A DNA stretch of 64,000 nucleotides, taken from assembly GCA_964590255.1 (NCBI GenBank), contig CAZPYA010000001.1, positions 46,348-110,347 of the forward strand, given 5' to 3'. The translations under genes and the position numbers were made by a program. The notes beneath the pieces are model-generated. The model had not been told where the DNA came from. It worked only from the letters and a program-made list of their open reading frames with translations, and did not search any database. Numbering within the stretch: position 1 is the stretch's first letter; every line of letters starts with the position of its first letter. This DNA is from JAKIYB01 sp964590255 (GTDB lineage: Bacteria > Armatimonadota > Hebobacteria > CAIYQO01). Of this stretch, positions 1-7,804 are shown piece by piece.

Positions 1-439
1 GGCAGGCCCACGCCATGCCAATTTCCGCAAGCGCCGACAACGTCGCCAGGCCGGAAAGCGTGCCTTTATAATACAAGGCCAGCGGCGAAGCCAGCGTCGC
101 GGGCAACTCCGGCAGAATCGCCAGCAGCCAACCAACTGCCTGCAGCAGGATAATGACCAGTAACACGGGACGCAGCACACGGGATGCCGCGAAGCGACCA
201 GACAGCACCATGCCTCCGGTCACCAGCAACCAGACTGCCACCGCGGCGCCGGCGACCGCGCGACCGACCGCCAGTCCGGGCGCCCAGGCGCCAAGTCCCG
301 AAGGCGCAGACAGGGTGAACACACCGGCTATGTTAATCAACACAGCGGCGCTGCCCAGCGCCCAACGCAGGCCCCAGGCCAGCGCCAGCAGTCCGAACAA
401 CCGGGATTCTACCTGGCGAGACGATGATGCGGCATCCAT
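1..439 (-). CDS. Hypothetical membrane protein, C-terminus cut off by window edge
   Basis: The frame is open from ATG at 439 to base 1 without a stop (146 residues visible). An in-frame TAA lies three codons upstream of the ATG, so this is the first usable start. The ribosome binding site is weak. The peptide begins MDAASSSRQVESRLFGLLA and is strongly hydrophobic, with about four likely membrane segments (roughly residues 13-42, 50-75, 88-112 and 125-146). Few charged residues separate them. I recognise no family. It could be an integral membrane protein of any role; the only firm claims are that it is coding and membrane-embedded. Confidence 0.6.
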   Translation of the reverse strand, partial: MDAASSSRQVESRLFGLLALAWGLRWALGSAAVLINIAGVFTLSAPSGLGAWAPGLAVGRAVAGAAVAVWLLVTGGMVLSGRFAASRVLRPVLLVIILLQAVGWLLAILPELPATLASPLALYYKGTLSGLATLSALAEIGMAWAC

Positions 440-458
440 GATCGGTTACCATTTCACC

Positions 459-482
459 GGGGGCGTCCGTCGTGACGCCCCC
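459..482. other. GC-rich hairpin upstream of the cut-off membrane gene
   Basis: GGGGGCGTC (459-467) and GACGCCCCC (474-482) form a perfect 9-bp stem with a 6-nt loop. No T-run follows on either strand. It sits about 20 bp upstream of the minus-strand ATG at 439, so it may be a 5' UTR hairpin or a rho-dependent transcription barrier. The role is inferred. Confidence 0.35.
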
Positions 483-502
483 GGCCATGACGGCATCTCT
501 TA

Positions 503-664
503 GAAACTGTTTTCAAAGTGCTCGCAGTCGTCTCACGGGTCTGGTTCGCGCCTGGCGGCGTTGGATTCGCTGGCATGTATCACTCGATACACTCTCGCGA
601 ATCCGCCTGGCCAGCCACGAACCAGCCTCCATGATCCGACTACGATCACTTTGAAGACAGTTTC
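503..664. mobile_element. 162-bp palindromic MITE-like element with TTA target duplication
   Basis: The two halves are imperfect inverted repeats of about 80 bp. The left end starts GAAACTGTTTTCAAAGTG and the reverse complement of the right end starts GAAACTGTCTTCAAAGTG. Homology continues with small indels to the centre at about 583. TTA directly flanks both ends (500-502 and 665-667), consistent with a 3-bp target duplication. No transposase is encoded, so a non-autonomous element mobilised in trans is the natural reading. An IS5-type (TNA-duplicating) parent is possible but unproven. The right-hand TTA is also the stop codon of the neighbouring minus-strand lipoprotein. Confidence 0.7.
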
Positions 665-1399
665 TTACAGGCCGACGGTATTCGAGGTCATCTCGTAGGA
701 GAGGTTTGTCGTGCCCAGCACATCCGTGTAACTGGTAGTCATTTTCACGAACGCGCCACATTGCGAGTTAATCCAGACGGTAAACGTCGAGGCAAATCCG
801 CCAAATGATTTATTACCGGTCACCTTGAAGCACTGGTAGGTTTTCCCGCCCACCGTCACCTCTTCCACGCCGGCTTTCGTCGTCGCGATAGTGAAATCGC
901 CGTAACCGCCATCAATCGTCGCGTTGGCGTTCCACCCCGGCAACGTGGCGAACTGGTCCGCGTCCGGGCCGTTCATCACGCCACCGCCGGTGGTGACAGC
1001 GCCCATCGGGGCGCCGTCAGCGGGACTGATGCCGTAAATGTTGATGGTGCCGTTGGCCGTCTGCTTGAATGCGATGGTGTAGACATTCGTTTCTGAGTGC
1101 CCCGGACGCACCACCGGCACCGTCAGCGTCAGCTTTCGCGCATCCGTCACGCCGCCAATTGCCGTCGCGGTATTGTCAAACGCCAGCGTGGCGGTCGCCG
1201 GTGTGATCGCGGTGCTGCCCGCCCCACTAACGAATGTGCCCGTCAACGCATATTGCCACTGGTCGCCGGCAACGTATGCGCGCGCGTTGCCCAGCGGCAA
1301 CGCATTCCCGGCAGGTGCCGGGGTCGAGCCCCCATTACAGCCGGCAAGCATGACCCCCAGCAGCGCCGTCAGGAGTATTGTGCCCATGAATACACGCAT
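665..1399 (-). CDS. Secreted lipoprotein of unknown function
   Basis: 244 residues. MRVFMGTILLTALLGVMLAGC is a lipoprotein signal peptide with lipobox L-A-G-C; Cys21 is the predicted lipidated residue. The mature part is Gly/Thr/Ala-rich and predicted beta, with two cysteines far apart (in YQCFKV and NSQCGAF). I recognise no named domain. RBS AAAGGAG precedes the ATG at about 9 nt. Its TAA stop lies in the TTA flank of the MITE-like element at 503-664, so the element landed exactly at the 3' end of the gene. If TTA was the target, the stop survived insertion. If not, the original C-terminus may have been altered. It is transcribed divergently from the beta-CASP gene. Confidence 0.75.
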   Translation of the reverse strand: MRVFMGTILLTALLGVMLAGCNGGSTPAPAGNALPLGNARAYVAGDQWQYALTGTFVSGAGSTAITPATATLAFDNTATAIGGVTDARKLTLTVPVVRPGHSETNVYTIAFKQTANGTINIYGISPADGAPMGAVTTGGGVMNGPDADQFATLPGWNANATIDGGYGDFTIATTKAGVEEVTVGGKTYQCFKVTGNKSFGGFASTFTVWINSQCGAFVKMTTSYTDVLGTTNLSYEMTSNTVGL

Positions 1400-1434
1400 G
1401 TCAAGAATCTCCTTTCAGGTGAAAGATCGGTTTA

Positions 1435-1452
1435 TGTGCCGGTATCGGCACA
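1435..1452. promoter_or_regulatory. Palindrome in the 5' region of the lipoprotein gene
   Basis: TGTGCCG (1435-1441) and CGGCACA (1446-1452) are perfect 7-bp arms around GTAT. It lies about 36-53 bp upstream of the minus-strand ATG at 1399. The size and position suit an operator for a dimeric repressor or a 5' UTR hairpin. No regulator is identified. Confidence 0.3.
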
Positions 1453-1533
1453 ATACAAGTACAATATTCGCCAGATGAATCATAGTTCCTTTATTGCCTT
1501 CCTATTTTATCGATAACTATCCAGGCGGCTCAC

Positions 1534-1562
1534 TCGACACTTTCTGGTCAGCTTGCTACTAT
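1534..1562 (+). promoter_or_regulatory. Sigma-70-like promoter of the beta-CASP gene
   Basis: TCGACA (1534-1539), a 17-bp spacer and TACTAT (1557-1562) match the -35/-10 arrangement with correct spacing. The expected start of transcription is near 1569, leaving a leader of about 25 nt that holds the GAGG ribosome binding site of the gene at 1594. Confidence 0.5.
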
Positions 1563-1593
1563 AGCGATATTGCAGCCACTGAGGTTCACAGCC

Positions 1594-2982
1594 ATGAAGA
1601 TCATGCCCATCGGCGCCGCCGCCGAAGTCACCGGCTCCTGTTTCCTGGTCGAGACCCGCGCGGGCACCTTTGTGGTGGACTGCGGCATGTTCCAGGGGCA
1701 CGACGACCAGGAGGCGCGCAACGCGCAGTTCCCCTTCTCGCCGCGCGACGTGGACGCCGCCTTCCTCACCCACGCCCACCTGGACCACTGCGGCCGTATG
1801 CCGCGGCTGCACGCCGACGGCTTCCGCGGCGAGGTCTTCGCCACCGCCGCCACTTGCGACCTGGCGCAATTCATCCTGCTGGACAGCGCCAAGCTGCAGG
1901 AAGAGGATTTCGAGCGCCGCCTGCGCAAGGCCCGCCGCGCCGGCTATTACCCCGAGCCGCCGCTGTACCGCCAGCAGGACGTGCTGCACCTGCTGCGCGC
2001 CTTCCGCGCCCAGCCGTATCGCGAACCGTTGTCGCTAGGCAACGGCGTGTCGGTCACCTTCCGCCAGTCCGGGCACATTCTCGGCTCCGCCTTCCTCGAA
2101 TTCCGCGAGGGCGACGCCATCGCCGTCTTCTCCGGCGACCTGGGCGGTCCCGCGCGCAACGTGGTGCCCGACCCCGACCCCGCGCCGCCGTGCGATGTCA
2201 TCTTCTGCGAATCCACCTACGGCGACCGCCTGCACCGCACCGAGGCCGAGTCAATCACCGAGCTGCAAGAAGCCATCAGTTGGGCGGCGAAGCAGGGCGG
2301 CAACGTCATTATTCCCTCCTTCGCGCTGGAGCGCACCCAGGACGTGCTCTTCGTACTGCACAACCTGCGCAAGAACGGCGAAGTGCCGCGCAACCCCGTC
2401 TACCTGGACAGCCCGCTAGCGGTGAGCCTCACCCGCGCCTACCAGCAGCACATGGGCGACCTGGACGACGCCACCCGCGCCTTCTTCGCCGCCCACGACG
2501 ATCCCTTTGCCTTCCCCGGCCTGCGCGCCTGCACCTCCACCGAGGACTCGAAAGCCATCAACGGGCAGAACGGCGTCATTATTATCGCCGGCAGCGGCAT
2601 GTGCAACGGCGGCCGCGTGATACACCACCTGAAGCAGAACCTGTGGCGCGACGACAGCGCGGTGGTCTTCGTCGGCTACCAGGCCAACGGCACGCTGGGC
2701 CGCCGCCTCGTCGATGGATCGAAAACCGTGGAAATCGATCACGAGCCCATCGCCGTGAACGCGAGAACCTTCACCATCAACGGCTTCAGCGCCCACGCCG
2801 ACCAGTCCGCGCTGCAGGGCTGGCTGGCGACGTCAGGAAACGCCCACATCGTCCTCAACCACGGCGAAACCGGCGCCTCCGCCACCCTCGCCGGCCTCCT
2901 CCGCGACGCCGGCCGCAGCGTGGACGTGGCCAAGCCGATGCACGTCATCGACACCGACCGCCTGCCGGTGGTAGCGGGGTAA
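1594..2982 (+). CDS. Metallo-beta-lactamase/beta-CASP RNA exonuclease-like hydrolase
   Basis: 462 residues. The metallo-beta-lactamase core carries the di-zinc signature THAHLDH (His60, His62, Asp64, His65), followed by SGHILGSAFLEF, FSGDLGG and ESTYGDR. A beta-CASP insertion and the C-terminal GFSAHAD and VLNHGE motifs place it with bacterial YSH1/CPSF-like and RNase J-like RNA-processing enzymes. It probably acts as a cytoplasmic zinc-dependent nuclease, though the substrate cannot be read from sequence. An upstream in-frame TTG at 1570 is open, but ATG 1594 has TGAGG at suitable spacing and starts the conserved fold directly. Length is typical of the family. It has its own promoter and stands alone. 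Confidence 0.88.
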   Translation: MKIMPIGAAAEVTGSCFLVETRAGTFVVDCGMFQGHDDQEARNAQFPFSPRDVDAAFLTHAHLDHCGRMPRLHADGFRGEVFATAATCDLAQFILLDSAKLQEEDFERRLRKARRAGYYPEPPLYRQQDVLHLLRAFRAQPYREPLSLGNGVSVTFRQSGHILGSAFLEFREGDAIAVFSGDLGGPARNVVPDPDPAPPCDVIFCESTYGDRLHRTEAESITELQEAISWAAKQGGNVIIPSFALERTQDVLFVLHNLRKNGEVPRNPVYLDSPLAVSLTRAYQQHMGDLDDATRAFFAAHDDPFAFPGLRACTSTEDSKAINGQNGVIIIAGSGMCNGGRVIHHLKQNLWRDDSAVVFVGYQANGTLGRRLVDGSKTVEIDHEPIAVNARTFTINGFSAHADQSALQGWLATSGNAHIVLNHGETGASATLAGLLRDAGRSVDVAKPMHVIDTDRLPVVAG

Positions 2983-3007
2983 CTGGGAGCGCGGATTTCC
3001 AATCCGC
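2982..3007 (+). repeat. Dispersed repeat A, copy 1
   Basis: A 26-bp unit ending in the short palindrome GCGGATT-TCC-AATCCGC. It is identical, in inverted orientation, to 42881-42906, and a close variant sits at 22261-22282. It abuts the stop codon of the beta-CASP gene. Such units often appear in spurious short frames reading ADWKSAL/ADFQSAL. Confidence 0.7.
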
Positions 3008-3058
3008 AAACATGGGAGCGCCGGCATGTCCCTCGCCGGCCTCATACGGAGGCAGCCA

Positions 3059-4024
3059 ATGGAAGGCGATCTGCACGGACTGGCATTGCTGCTGGTGATC
3101 ATCACCGCCGCGGTGCTCTGCTACCGGTATGGCAGAGCACCACAATTGGTGCTGCCGACATTTGTCATCTGGTTGGTGGGCGGTTTCTTCGCCATGCTGG
3201 TGCTGCATCACCTGGTCTTCTTACTGGTGCACGTCGTCTGGAACGATCTGTCGTCCGCTGCCCAAATCGCCATTACCTTTGCCACGCATCAGGCGGTGAT
3301 TTTGCTGGTATGCCTCGCGCTGGTCTGGCGGGCGCTCACCCTTACGCGAGCACAGAAGCTGCTGCTTATTGGTAGCATCCTGCTACTTGGAGGATTGTCT
3401 CTGCTGCATATGCAGCGTGCAACCCAACGACAGTGGAATTATTGCTGCATTCCTACTTCGATGGCATGGATACGTGAAAGTGCACGGCCATATTTACTGA
3501 CCCCCCATTATTATTGGCATAGTGTGATAACCGGCATTGGGGAGAAAGGAACACCGCTATCCAATAGACAGACAGTATTAATGGCTATTGCCATCATGCA
3601 AAGTATTCAGCCGAAAGGGATGATAACGATTGTGCCGCCACCGATACCAGAGGAAATCGGTGAAAACTTCCGGGAGGGTATGACCAGTGGCACACTCAAA
3701 GCATGGGTCGATGAGCGTTATAATCAAGGCGTGGGGTCGTTCGTTATGGTCATCGGCGTGATGCTCACCGTTCTGTTGCTGATTCGGTATGCACGGTGGG
3801 ATGACATTTCATATCCCCTGCGCAAACGCTTCGTCTTTGGCTTGTGTGTAGGCGCGGTGCTGTGTTCCTTTGGGACGAATATCGAAGTGATTCCTTTAAC
3901 AGTGATGGCTGTTTGCCTGACTATCCTCGGTTGGTGGCTGCCCAATCGCGCGCAACTACAGGTGACCATGATTCTGCTGTTCTTGCTGCCAACAATAGCA
4001 TTGAGCTGGCTCTCGACACTATAA
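3059..4024 (+). CDS. Polytopic membrane protein of unknown function
   Basis: 321 residues from ATG 3059, which has GGAGG seven bases upstream; an earlier in-frame ATG at 3026 lies in the repeat-containing spacer and has no such site. About eight hydrophobic segments are visible: four in the first 120 residues, then an extracytoplasmic-type loop of about 100 residues (RQWNYCCIPTSMAWIRE through MITIVPPPIPEEIGENF), then three or four at the C-terminus. Base composition in the middle is visibly more AT-rich than in its neighbours, which hints at transfer or relaxed constraint. I recognise no family. It is followed after 9 bp by the DUF1905 gene, so co-transcription is likely. Confidence 0.7.
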   Translation: MEGDLHGLALLLVIITAAVLCYRYGRAPQLVLPTFVIWLVGGFFAMLVLHHLVFLLVHVVWNDLSSAAQIAITFATHQAVILLVCLALVWRALTLTRAQKLLLIGSILLLGGLSLLHMQRATQRQWNYCCIPTSMAWIRESARPYLLTPHYYWHSVITGIGEKGTPLSNRQTVLMAIAIMQSIQPKGMITIVPPPIPEEIGENFREGMTSGTLKAWVDERYNQGVGSFVMVIGVMLTVLLLIRYARWDDISYPLRKRFVFGLCVGAVLCSFGTNIEVIPLTVMAVCLTILGWWLPNRAQLQVTMILLFLLPTIALSWLSTL

Positions 4025-4033
4025 GGATCAATC

Positions 4034-4483
4034 ATGCCCCACGAATTCGACGCCCAACTCCACCGCCTGGACGGCAAAATCATGTGGACGGTCTTCTACG
4101 TGCCGTTTTCCGTGCCCGAACTCTACGGCACGAACAACCGGCTGAATGTGGCCGTCACCATCGACGGCCATGCCTTCGCCGGCACGCTGCTGCCCAGCAA
4201 GCAGGGGCACTACCTGCCCTTCAACGCGGCGATGAAAGCTGCCACACGCAAGCAACTCGGCGACACCGTGCACGTGGTGCTGGAGCCGGACACCGCCCCG
4301 CGCGTGGTGGAGGTGCCGGCGTGCCTGCAGGCCGCCCTCGCCGCCGACGATGCCGCCCGCGCGACATTCGAGTCGCAACCCGACTACATGCGCCGCGAAT
4401 CCATCACCCATATCATGCAGGCGAAAGCGGACGCCACCCGCGACCGCCGCATCCAGGCGCTGCTGGAACGATTACGAAAATAA
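4034..4483 (+). CDS. DUF1905/YdeI-like (OmpD-associated) small protein
   Basis: 149 residues. The N-terminal half has the DUF1905 beta-barrel pattern (MWTVFYVPFSVPELYGTNNR, then a GTLLPSKQGHYLPFNAAMK-type segment and GDTVHVVLEPD). The C-terminal half has the YdeI pattern (VPACLQAALAADDAARATFE and a basic helical tail). The family is small and cytoplasmic; some members are linked to bacteriocin tolerance, but the biochemical role is not established. AAGGA lies 6 nt before the ATG. It follows the membrane protein closely, so it is probably the second gene of a short operon. Confidence 0.72.
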   Translation: MPHEFDAQLHRLDGKIMWTVFYVPFSVPELYGTNNRLNVAVTIDGHAFAGTLLPSKQGHYLPFNAAMKAATRKQLGDTVHVVLEPDTAPRVVEVPACLQAALAADDAARATFESQPDYMRRESITHIMQAKADATRDRRIQALLERLRK

Positions 4484-4588
4484 CCTTCCGACTGACCGCC
4501 TCCTCTCCCACTGACAGATAATCCCACCAACCACCGGTGGAAAATCAGGCGACATTGGGTATAAGCCGTCAGGAAGAAGGTGCTGCCC

Positions 4589-5116
4589 ATGTCGGCGACC
4601 TGGTTTGATGACATCCTCACGCTGCTGCAGGTGAAGCGCGCGCTGGCGCGGCAGAACGGGCGCGGCTATCCGCTGACACTGCCGGAGCGGCCGGCGAGCG
4701 ACCGCGCGCTGCTGGCGGCGGAGGCGGCGCTGGGGCGGCGGCTGGACGGGCAGTACCGGGCCTTCCTGGAGATCGGCGACGGGTGGCGCGGCCTGTATGC
4801 GCACGTGACGCTGTTCGGCACGCGCGAATTGCTGGGCGGCCCGCTGATGTGCGCCGCGCGCCGGCAACAGGCCGCGCGGGGCCTCGATCCGGCGTGGCTC
4901 CCCATTGCCTTCGGCGACATCGACCTTTTCCTACAGACCCCCGCCGGCGCGGTGATCTGGCATGCCCGCGAGGAAATCGAGCGCTATTCCGACTTCGCCG
5001 GCTTCCTCGCCGCCATGACCGACGCCAACCGCGACCTCATTACCCTGACGACCTTCGACCGGCGCTATGAGGACGCATTACTCGGAGAACCGATGGCGGC
5101 GTTCTACGCGGATTGA
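4589..5116 (+). CDS. SMI1/KNR4 (SUKH)-like protein
   Basis: 175 residues from ATG 4589, chosen over the in-frame GTG at 4580 because AGAAGG lies eight bases upstream of the ATG. The segment EAALGRRLDGQYRAFLEIGD followed by a GLY...LFGTREL stretch matches the core of SMI1/KNR4-type proteins, which in bacteria are often immunity proteins for polymorphic toxins or general adaptor domains. No toxin gene is adjacent, so immunity is only a possibility. Its 3' end overlaps by 13 bp the convergent gene at 5104-5586. Confidence 0.6.
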   Translation: MSATWFDDILTLLQVKRALARQNGRGYPLTLPERPASDRALLAAEAALGRRLDGQYRAFLEIGDGWRGLYAHVTLFGTRELLGGPLMCAARRQQAARGLDPAWLPIAFGDIDLFLQTPAGAVIWHAREEIERYSDFAGFLAAMTDANRDLITLTTFDRRYEDALLGEPMAAFYAD

Positions 5117-5586
5117 TCGTCGCCGGGCGGGGTTGTTTTCCGCACTTTCCGCGTCCACCCCATCGCCGGGCAGCGCCCATTGACGCACTTCGGGCACACC
5201 GCGAGGAAAATCTCCGCCGCGCCCAGGCCGCCGATGGCGAAGAAGGCGACCAGCCACGCCGGCTGGTGTACCAGCCACGGCAGCGGGTAGAGGAAAACGA
5301 TGCCGGAAGCAATGAGCATGCCCGCGTAGTCGCCGGCCGTGTAAGGGCCGGGGGCGCGCTTCGGCAGGAAATCCGCCACCTTCCCCACCAGCACGTGGCT
5401 GCAATGGTGCGGCCGGCACAGGCACTTGGCGCAGTAGGTATAGGCGATGACCAGCGTGGCGAAGATGTTCAGCAGCACGTAGCCACCCGCCCACCAAAGC
5501 GACGCCCGCGCCACCGCCACCAGCGCCAGTACCACCGCGATGGAAAAGAGTATCATGCTGAGCAGACCATGAGTGCGATACGACAT
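5104..5586 (-). CDS. Four-helix membrane protein with cysteine clusters
   Basis: 160 residues. Hydrophobic segments lie near residues 7-27, 29-50, 88-105 and 110-130. Between helices 2 and 3 is CAKCLCRPHHCSH, and after helix 4 is CPKCVNGRCP. Eight cysteines and two histidines in two clusters suggest a metal or Fe-S site on the cytoplasmic face. I do not recognise the family. There is no Shine-Dalgarno site; instead TATACT and TATAAT hexamers sit directly before the ATG, suggesting a leaderless mRNA. The 3' end overlaps the convergent SMI1-like gene. Confidence 0.65.
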   Translation of the reverse strand: MSYRTHGLLSMILFSIAVVLALVAVARASLWWAGGYVLLNIFATLVIAYTYCAKCLCRPHHCSHVLVGKVADFLPKRAPGPYTAGDYAGMLIASGIVFLYPLPWLVHQPAWLVAFFAIGGLGAAEIFLAVCPKCVNGRCPAMGWTRKVRKTTPPGDDQSA

Positions 5587-5587
5587 A

Positions 5588-5598
5588 ATTATAGTATA
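5588..5598 (-). promoter_or_regulatory. -10 element directly before ATG, leaderless transcript candidate
   Basis: On the minus strand TATACT (5598-5593) overlaps TATAAT (5593-5588), ending one base before the ATG at 5586. From TATACT, initiation would fall at or next to the ATG. I see no good -35 hexamer. This resembles the -10-only leaderless arrangement described in some bacteria such as Deinococcus; here it is inferred from spacing alone. Confidence 0.35.
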
Positions 5599-5906
5599 GC
5601 ATACGCATGGACGGCTCCGCGCGGGGCACCGGGAACGGCGGCCGTCGTAATTTTTTCGCTATTCCGGAAGGGGGTTCGCTCCGATGGCAACTTTTTCGCA
5701 CATGTTGTTTGCAGGGGCGGGAAGGATATTGTCCGTCGGGAACCGAATCACTGGAGATGGAAGTTTCTGCGGGGCGCGCGGCACGGCGTGTGTTGGTTCC
5801 GCTGCCCGTGGGGAACACCTGTCCAGCGACCGGGTGTGACAAGGGTCGTTTTGGGCAATAGTTGCTAGAGGTTAGGCTGGAAAGTCGCCTCGAGGGGTGA
5901 TCGAAA
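5599..5906. other. Intergenic region before rpoD
   Basis: About 310 bp between the divergent Cys-rich membrane gene and rpoD. It contains no reading frame I trust and no clear consensus promoter. The rpoD ribosome binding site GAGGGGTGA occupies 5892-5900. The rpoD promoter presumably lies here but I cannot place it. Confidence 0.4.
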
Positions 5907-7721
5907 TTGACTGATCATATGCATGCGAGCCACAGTCAGGAAGTGGACAAGCTGATCGAGCGCGGCCGGGCCGGCGGCGGGGTGCTCACCTACGAGGAGA
6001 TCAACGATCTCCTCGCGGGCGAGGATCTGGATGCCGATTCGATCGACGAGATTCTGGAGACGGTGGCGGGCGAGGGCATCCAGGTGGTGGAGAAGGTGCC
6101 CGAGGTCGCTGAGCCGGCGCAGCCGCCCGCGCCTACCGCCAGTACGCTGGAGCTTCCCGACGAAGAGTTGACCTCGACGGAGGGCATCCCGCCGGACGAT
6201 TCGGTGCGCATGTACTTGCGCGAGATCGGCCGCGTGCCGCTGCTCACCCCGAAGGAAGAGATCGAATACGCCAAGCAGCTTGAGAAGTACAACCTGATGC
6301 GCAAGCTGCAGAACGTGTGGAATTACTGCACCGTCGTCCTCGGCTTCACCCCGGGCGTCGACCTCATCGAAACCGCGGTGGAGCGCTCGGGCGACCGCGC
6401 GCTGCGCGAAACGATGGAGGTGATGGACGACGCCATCAAGCGCCTGCCGCTGGAGCGCGACCCGCTGCGCATGTCGGTGGCGGAGATGCTGGAATATTAC
6501 AGCAACTTCCTCACTCTGCGCGTCAATGACGCCGCCAATCGCCGTACCGCGCTGGGGAAAGACAATATGACCCCGGAGCAACTCGCCCGCGCGAAGAAGG
6601 AATACGAGACGCGCGAGACGCTGTATCAGGGCCTGCTCGACAACCTCACCGAAGACAGCATGCGCGACCAACTGTTCCTGCGCAAGGTATGGGAGGAGTT
6701 TCGTTCGGAGAGCCGCGGCGAGGAAGAAGAGCTGCCCGAGGAAGAAGCCGAACAGCTCCGCTCGCGCTACGCGGTGCGCGACATCCTCGAGAAAACCGAA
6801 GAAGAAATCATCTTCGCGCTGCGCGTGGGCACCATCTACCAGGAAAAGCGCGCCTCGGGCATGCGCCCGGTACCGGCCGCGGTGGTGCGCGACGAAGGCG
6901 GCTTCCGCGAGGACGAAGCCACCGTGGGGACGACCATCGCGTGGCTGCAGCGCGTCATCACCCGCGGCGAGGCGGCGAAGAAAAAACTCACCGAGGCGAA
7001 CTTGCGCCTGGTGGTGAGCATCGCGAAGAAATACAGCGGGCGCGGCATGTCCTTCCTCGACCTCATTCAGGAAGGCAACATCGGCCTCATCCGCGCGGTG
7101 GAGAAGTTCGACTATCGCAAGAAGTTTAAATTCTCCACCTACGCCACCTGGTGGATTCGTCAAGCGATCACCCGCGCCATCGCCGACCAGGGCCGCACCA
7201 TCCGCATCCCGGTGCATATGATCGAGACGATCAACAAGCTGATCAAGATTCAGCGGCAGCTCGTGCAGGACCTGGGACGTGAACCGAGCCTGGAAGAGAT
7301 TGCCGAAGAGATGGAAGGTCCCTTCGCCACCGGCGAGGAGAAGGCGAAAGCCGTGCACCGCATGGGCGAGATCTTCAAGATCGCCCCGGAGCCGCTGTCG
7401 CTGGAAACACCGATCGGCGAGGAAGACAACAGCCACCTGGGCGACTTCATCGAGGACCAGGACGCCGTGTCGCCCGCCGACGCCGCCACCATCCTCGTGC
7501 TGCGCGAACAACTCGAAGCGGTGCTGAACACCCTCACCCCGCGCGAGCGCGACGTGCTGAAGCTGCGCTTCGGCCTCGATGACGGCTACGCCCGCACCCT
7601 CGAGGAAGTCGGCCACATCTTCGAAGTGACCCGCGAACGCATCCGCCAGATCGAAGCGAAAGCGCTGAAGAAACTGCGCGCCAACAAAAAACGCCAGCTC
7701 CTCCGCGACTTCCTCGATTAG
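5907..7721 (+). CDS. rpoD: Primary RNA polymerase sigma factor (sigma-70/RpoD)
   Basis: 604 residues. In order: region 1.1 (about 10-60, ends in acidic sequence), region 1.2 (SVRMYLREIGRVPLLTPKEE, about 95-125), a long acidic non-conserved region (to about 300), region 2 (ANLRLVVSIAKKYSGRGMSF, then DLIQEGNIGLIRAVEKFDY and the -10 recognition segment FSTYATWWIRQAITRA), region 3 (about 430-500) and region 4 with the helix-turn-helix EVTRERIRQIEAKALKKLR near the C-terminus. This is a housekeeping, group-1 sigma factor. The start is probably TTG 5907: GAGGGGTGA lies 6-9 bases upstream, whereas the first ATG (5919) is too far from it. Monocistronic, closed by a strong terminator. Confidence 0.97.
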   Translation: MTDHMHASHSQEVDKLIERGRAGGGVLTYEEINDLLAGEDLDADSIDEILETVAGEGIQVVEKVPEVAEPAQPPAPTASTLELPDEELTSTEGIPPDDSVRMYLREIGRVPLLTPKEEIEYAKQLEKYNLMRKLQNVWNYCTVVLGFTPGVDLIETAVERSGDRALRETMEVMDDAIKRLPLERDPLRMSVAEMLEYYSNFLTLRVNDAANRRTALGKDNMTPEQLARAKKEYETRETLYQGLLDNLTEDSMRDQLFLRKVWEEFRSESRGEEEELPEEEAEQLRSRYAVRDILEKTEEEIIFALRVGTIYQEKRASGMRPVPAAVVRDEGGFREDEATVGTTIAWLQRVITRGEAAKKKLTEANLRLVVSIAKKYSGRGMSFLDLIQEGNIGLIRAVEKFDYRKKFKFSTYATWWIRQAITRAIADQGRTIRIPVHMIETINKLIKIQRQLVQDLGREPSLEEIAEEMEGPFATGEEKAKAVHRMGEIFKIAPEPLSLETPIGEEDNSHLGDFIEDQDAVSPADAATILVLREQLEAVLNTLTPRERDVLKLRFGLDDGYARTLEEVGHIFEVTRERIRQIEAKALKKLRANKKRQLLRDFLD

Positions 7722-7742
7722 GGGATAGGTGCTACAGGACAG

Positions 7743-7772
7743 GGAAGGGCGGGCCGCATGGCCCGCCCTTCC
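7743..7772. terminator. Rho-independent terminator after rpoD
   Basis: A perfect 13-bp stem GGAAGGGCGGGCC / GGCCCGCCCTTCC with GCAT loop is followed by TTATTCTCC. It lies 21 bp after the rpoD stop and before the stop of the convergent gene at 7805, so it may serve both strands. Confidence 0.8.
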
Positions 7773-7804
7773 TTATTCTCCATTCTCAGTCCCCAATTCC
7801 CTAA

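Noticed and set aside
1494..3098. A 534-codon plus-strand frame overlapping the beta-CASP gene
   Set aside because: Arg/Pro-rich out-of-frame translation of the same DNA; the in-frame product has all catalytic motifs.
4589..5116. SMI1-like gene as part of a toxin-immunity pair
   Set aside because: No toxin, Rhs or LXG/WXG gene lies nearby, so I kept only the domain call.
5865..7616. A 583-codon open frame on the minus strand
   Set aside because: Antisense to rpoD, whose domains are complete. The frame has no recognisable content.
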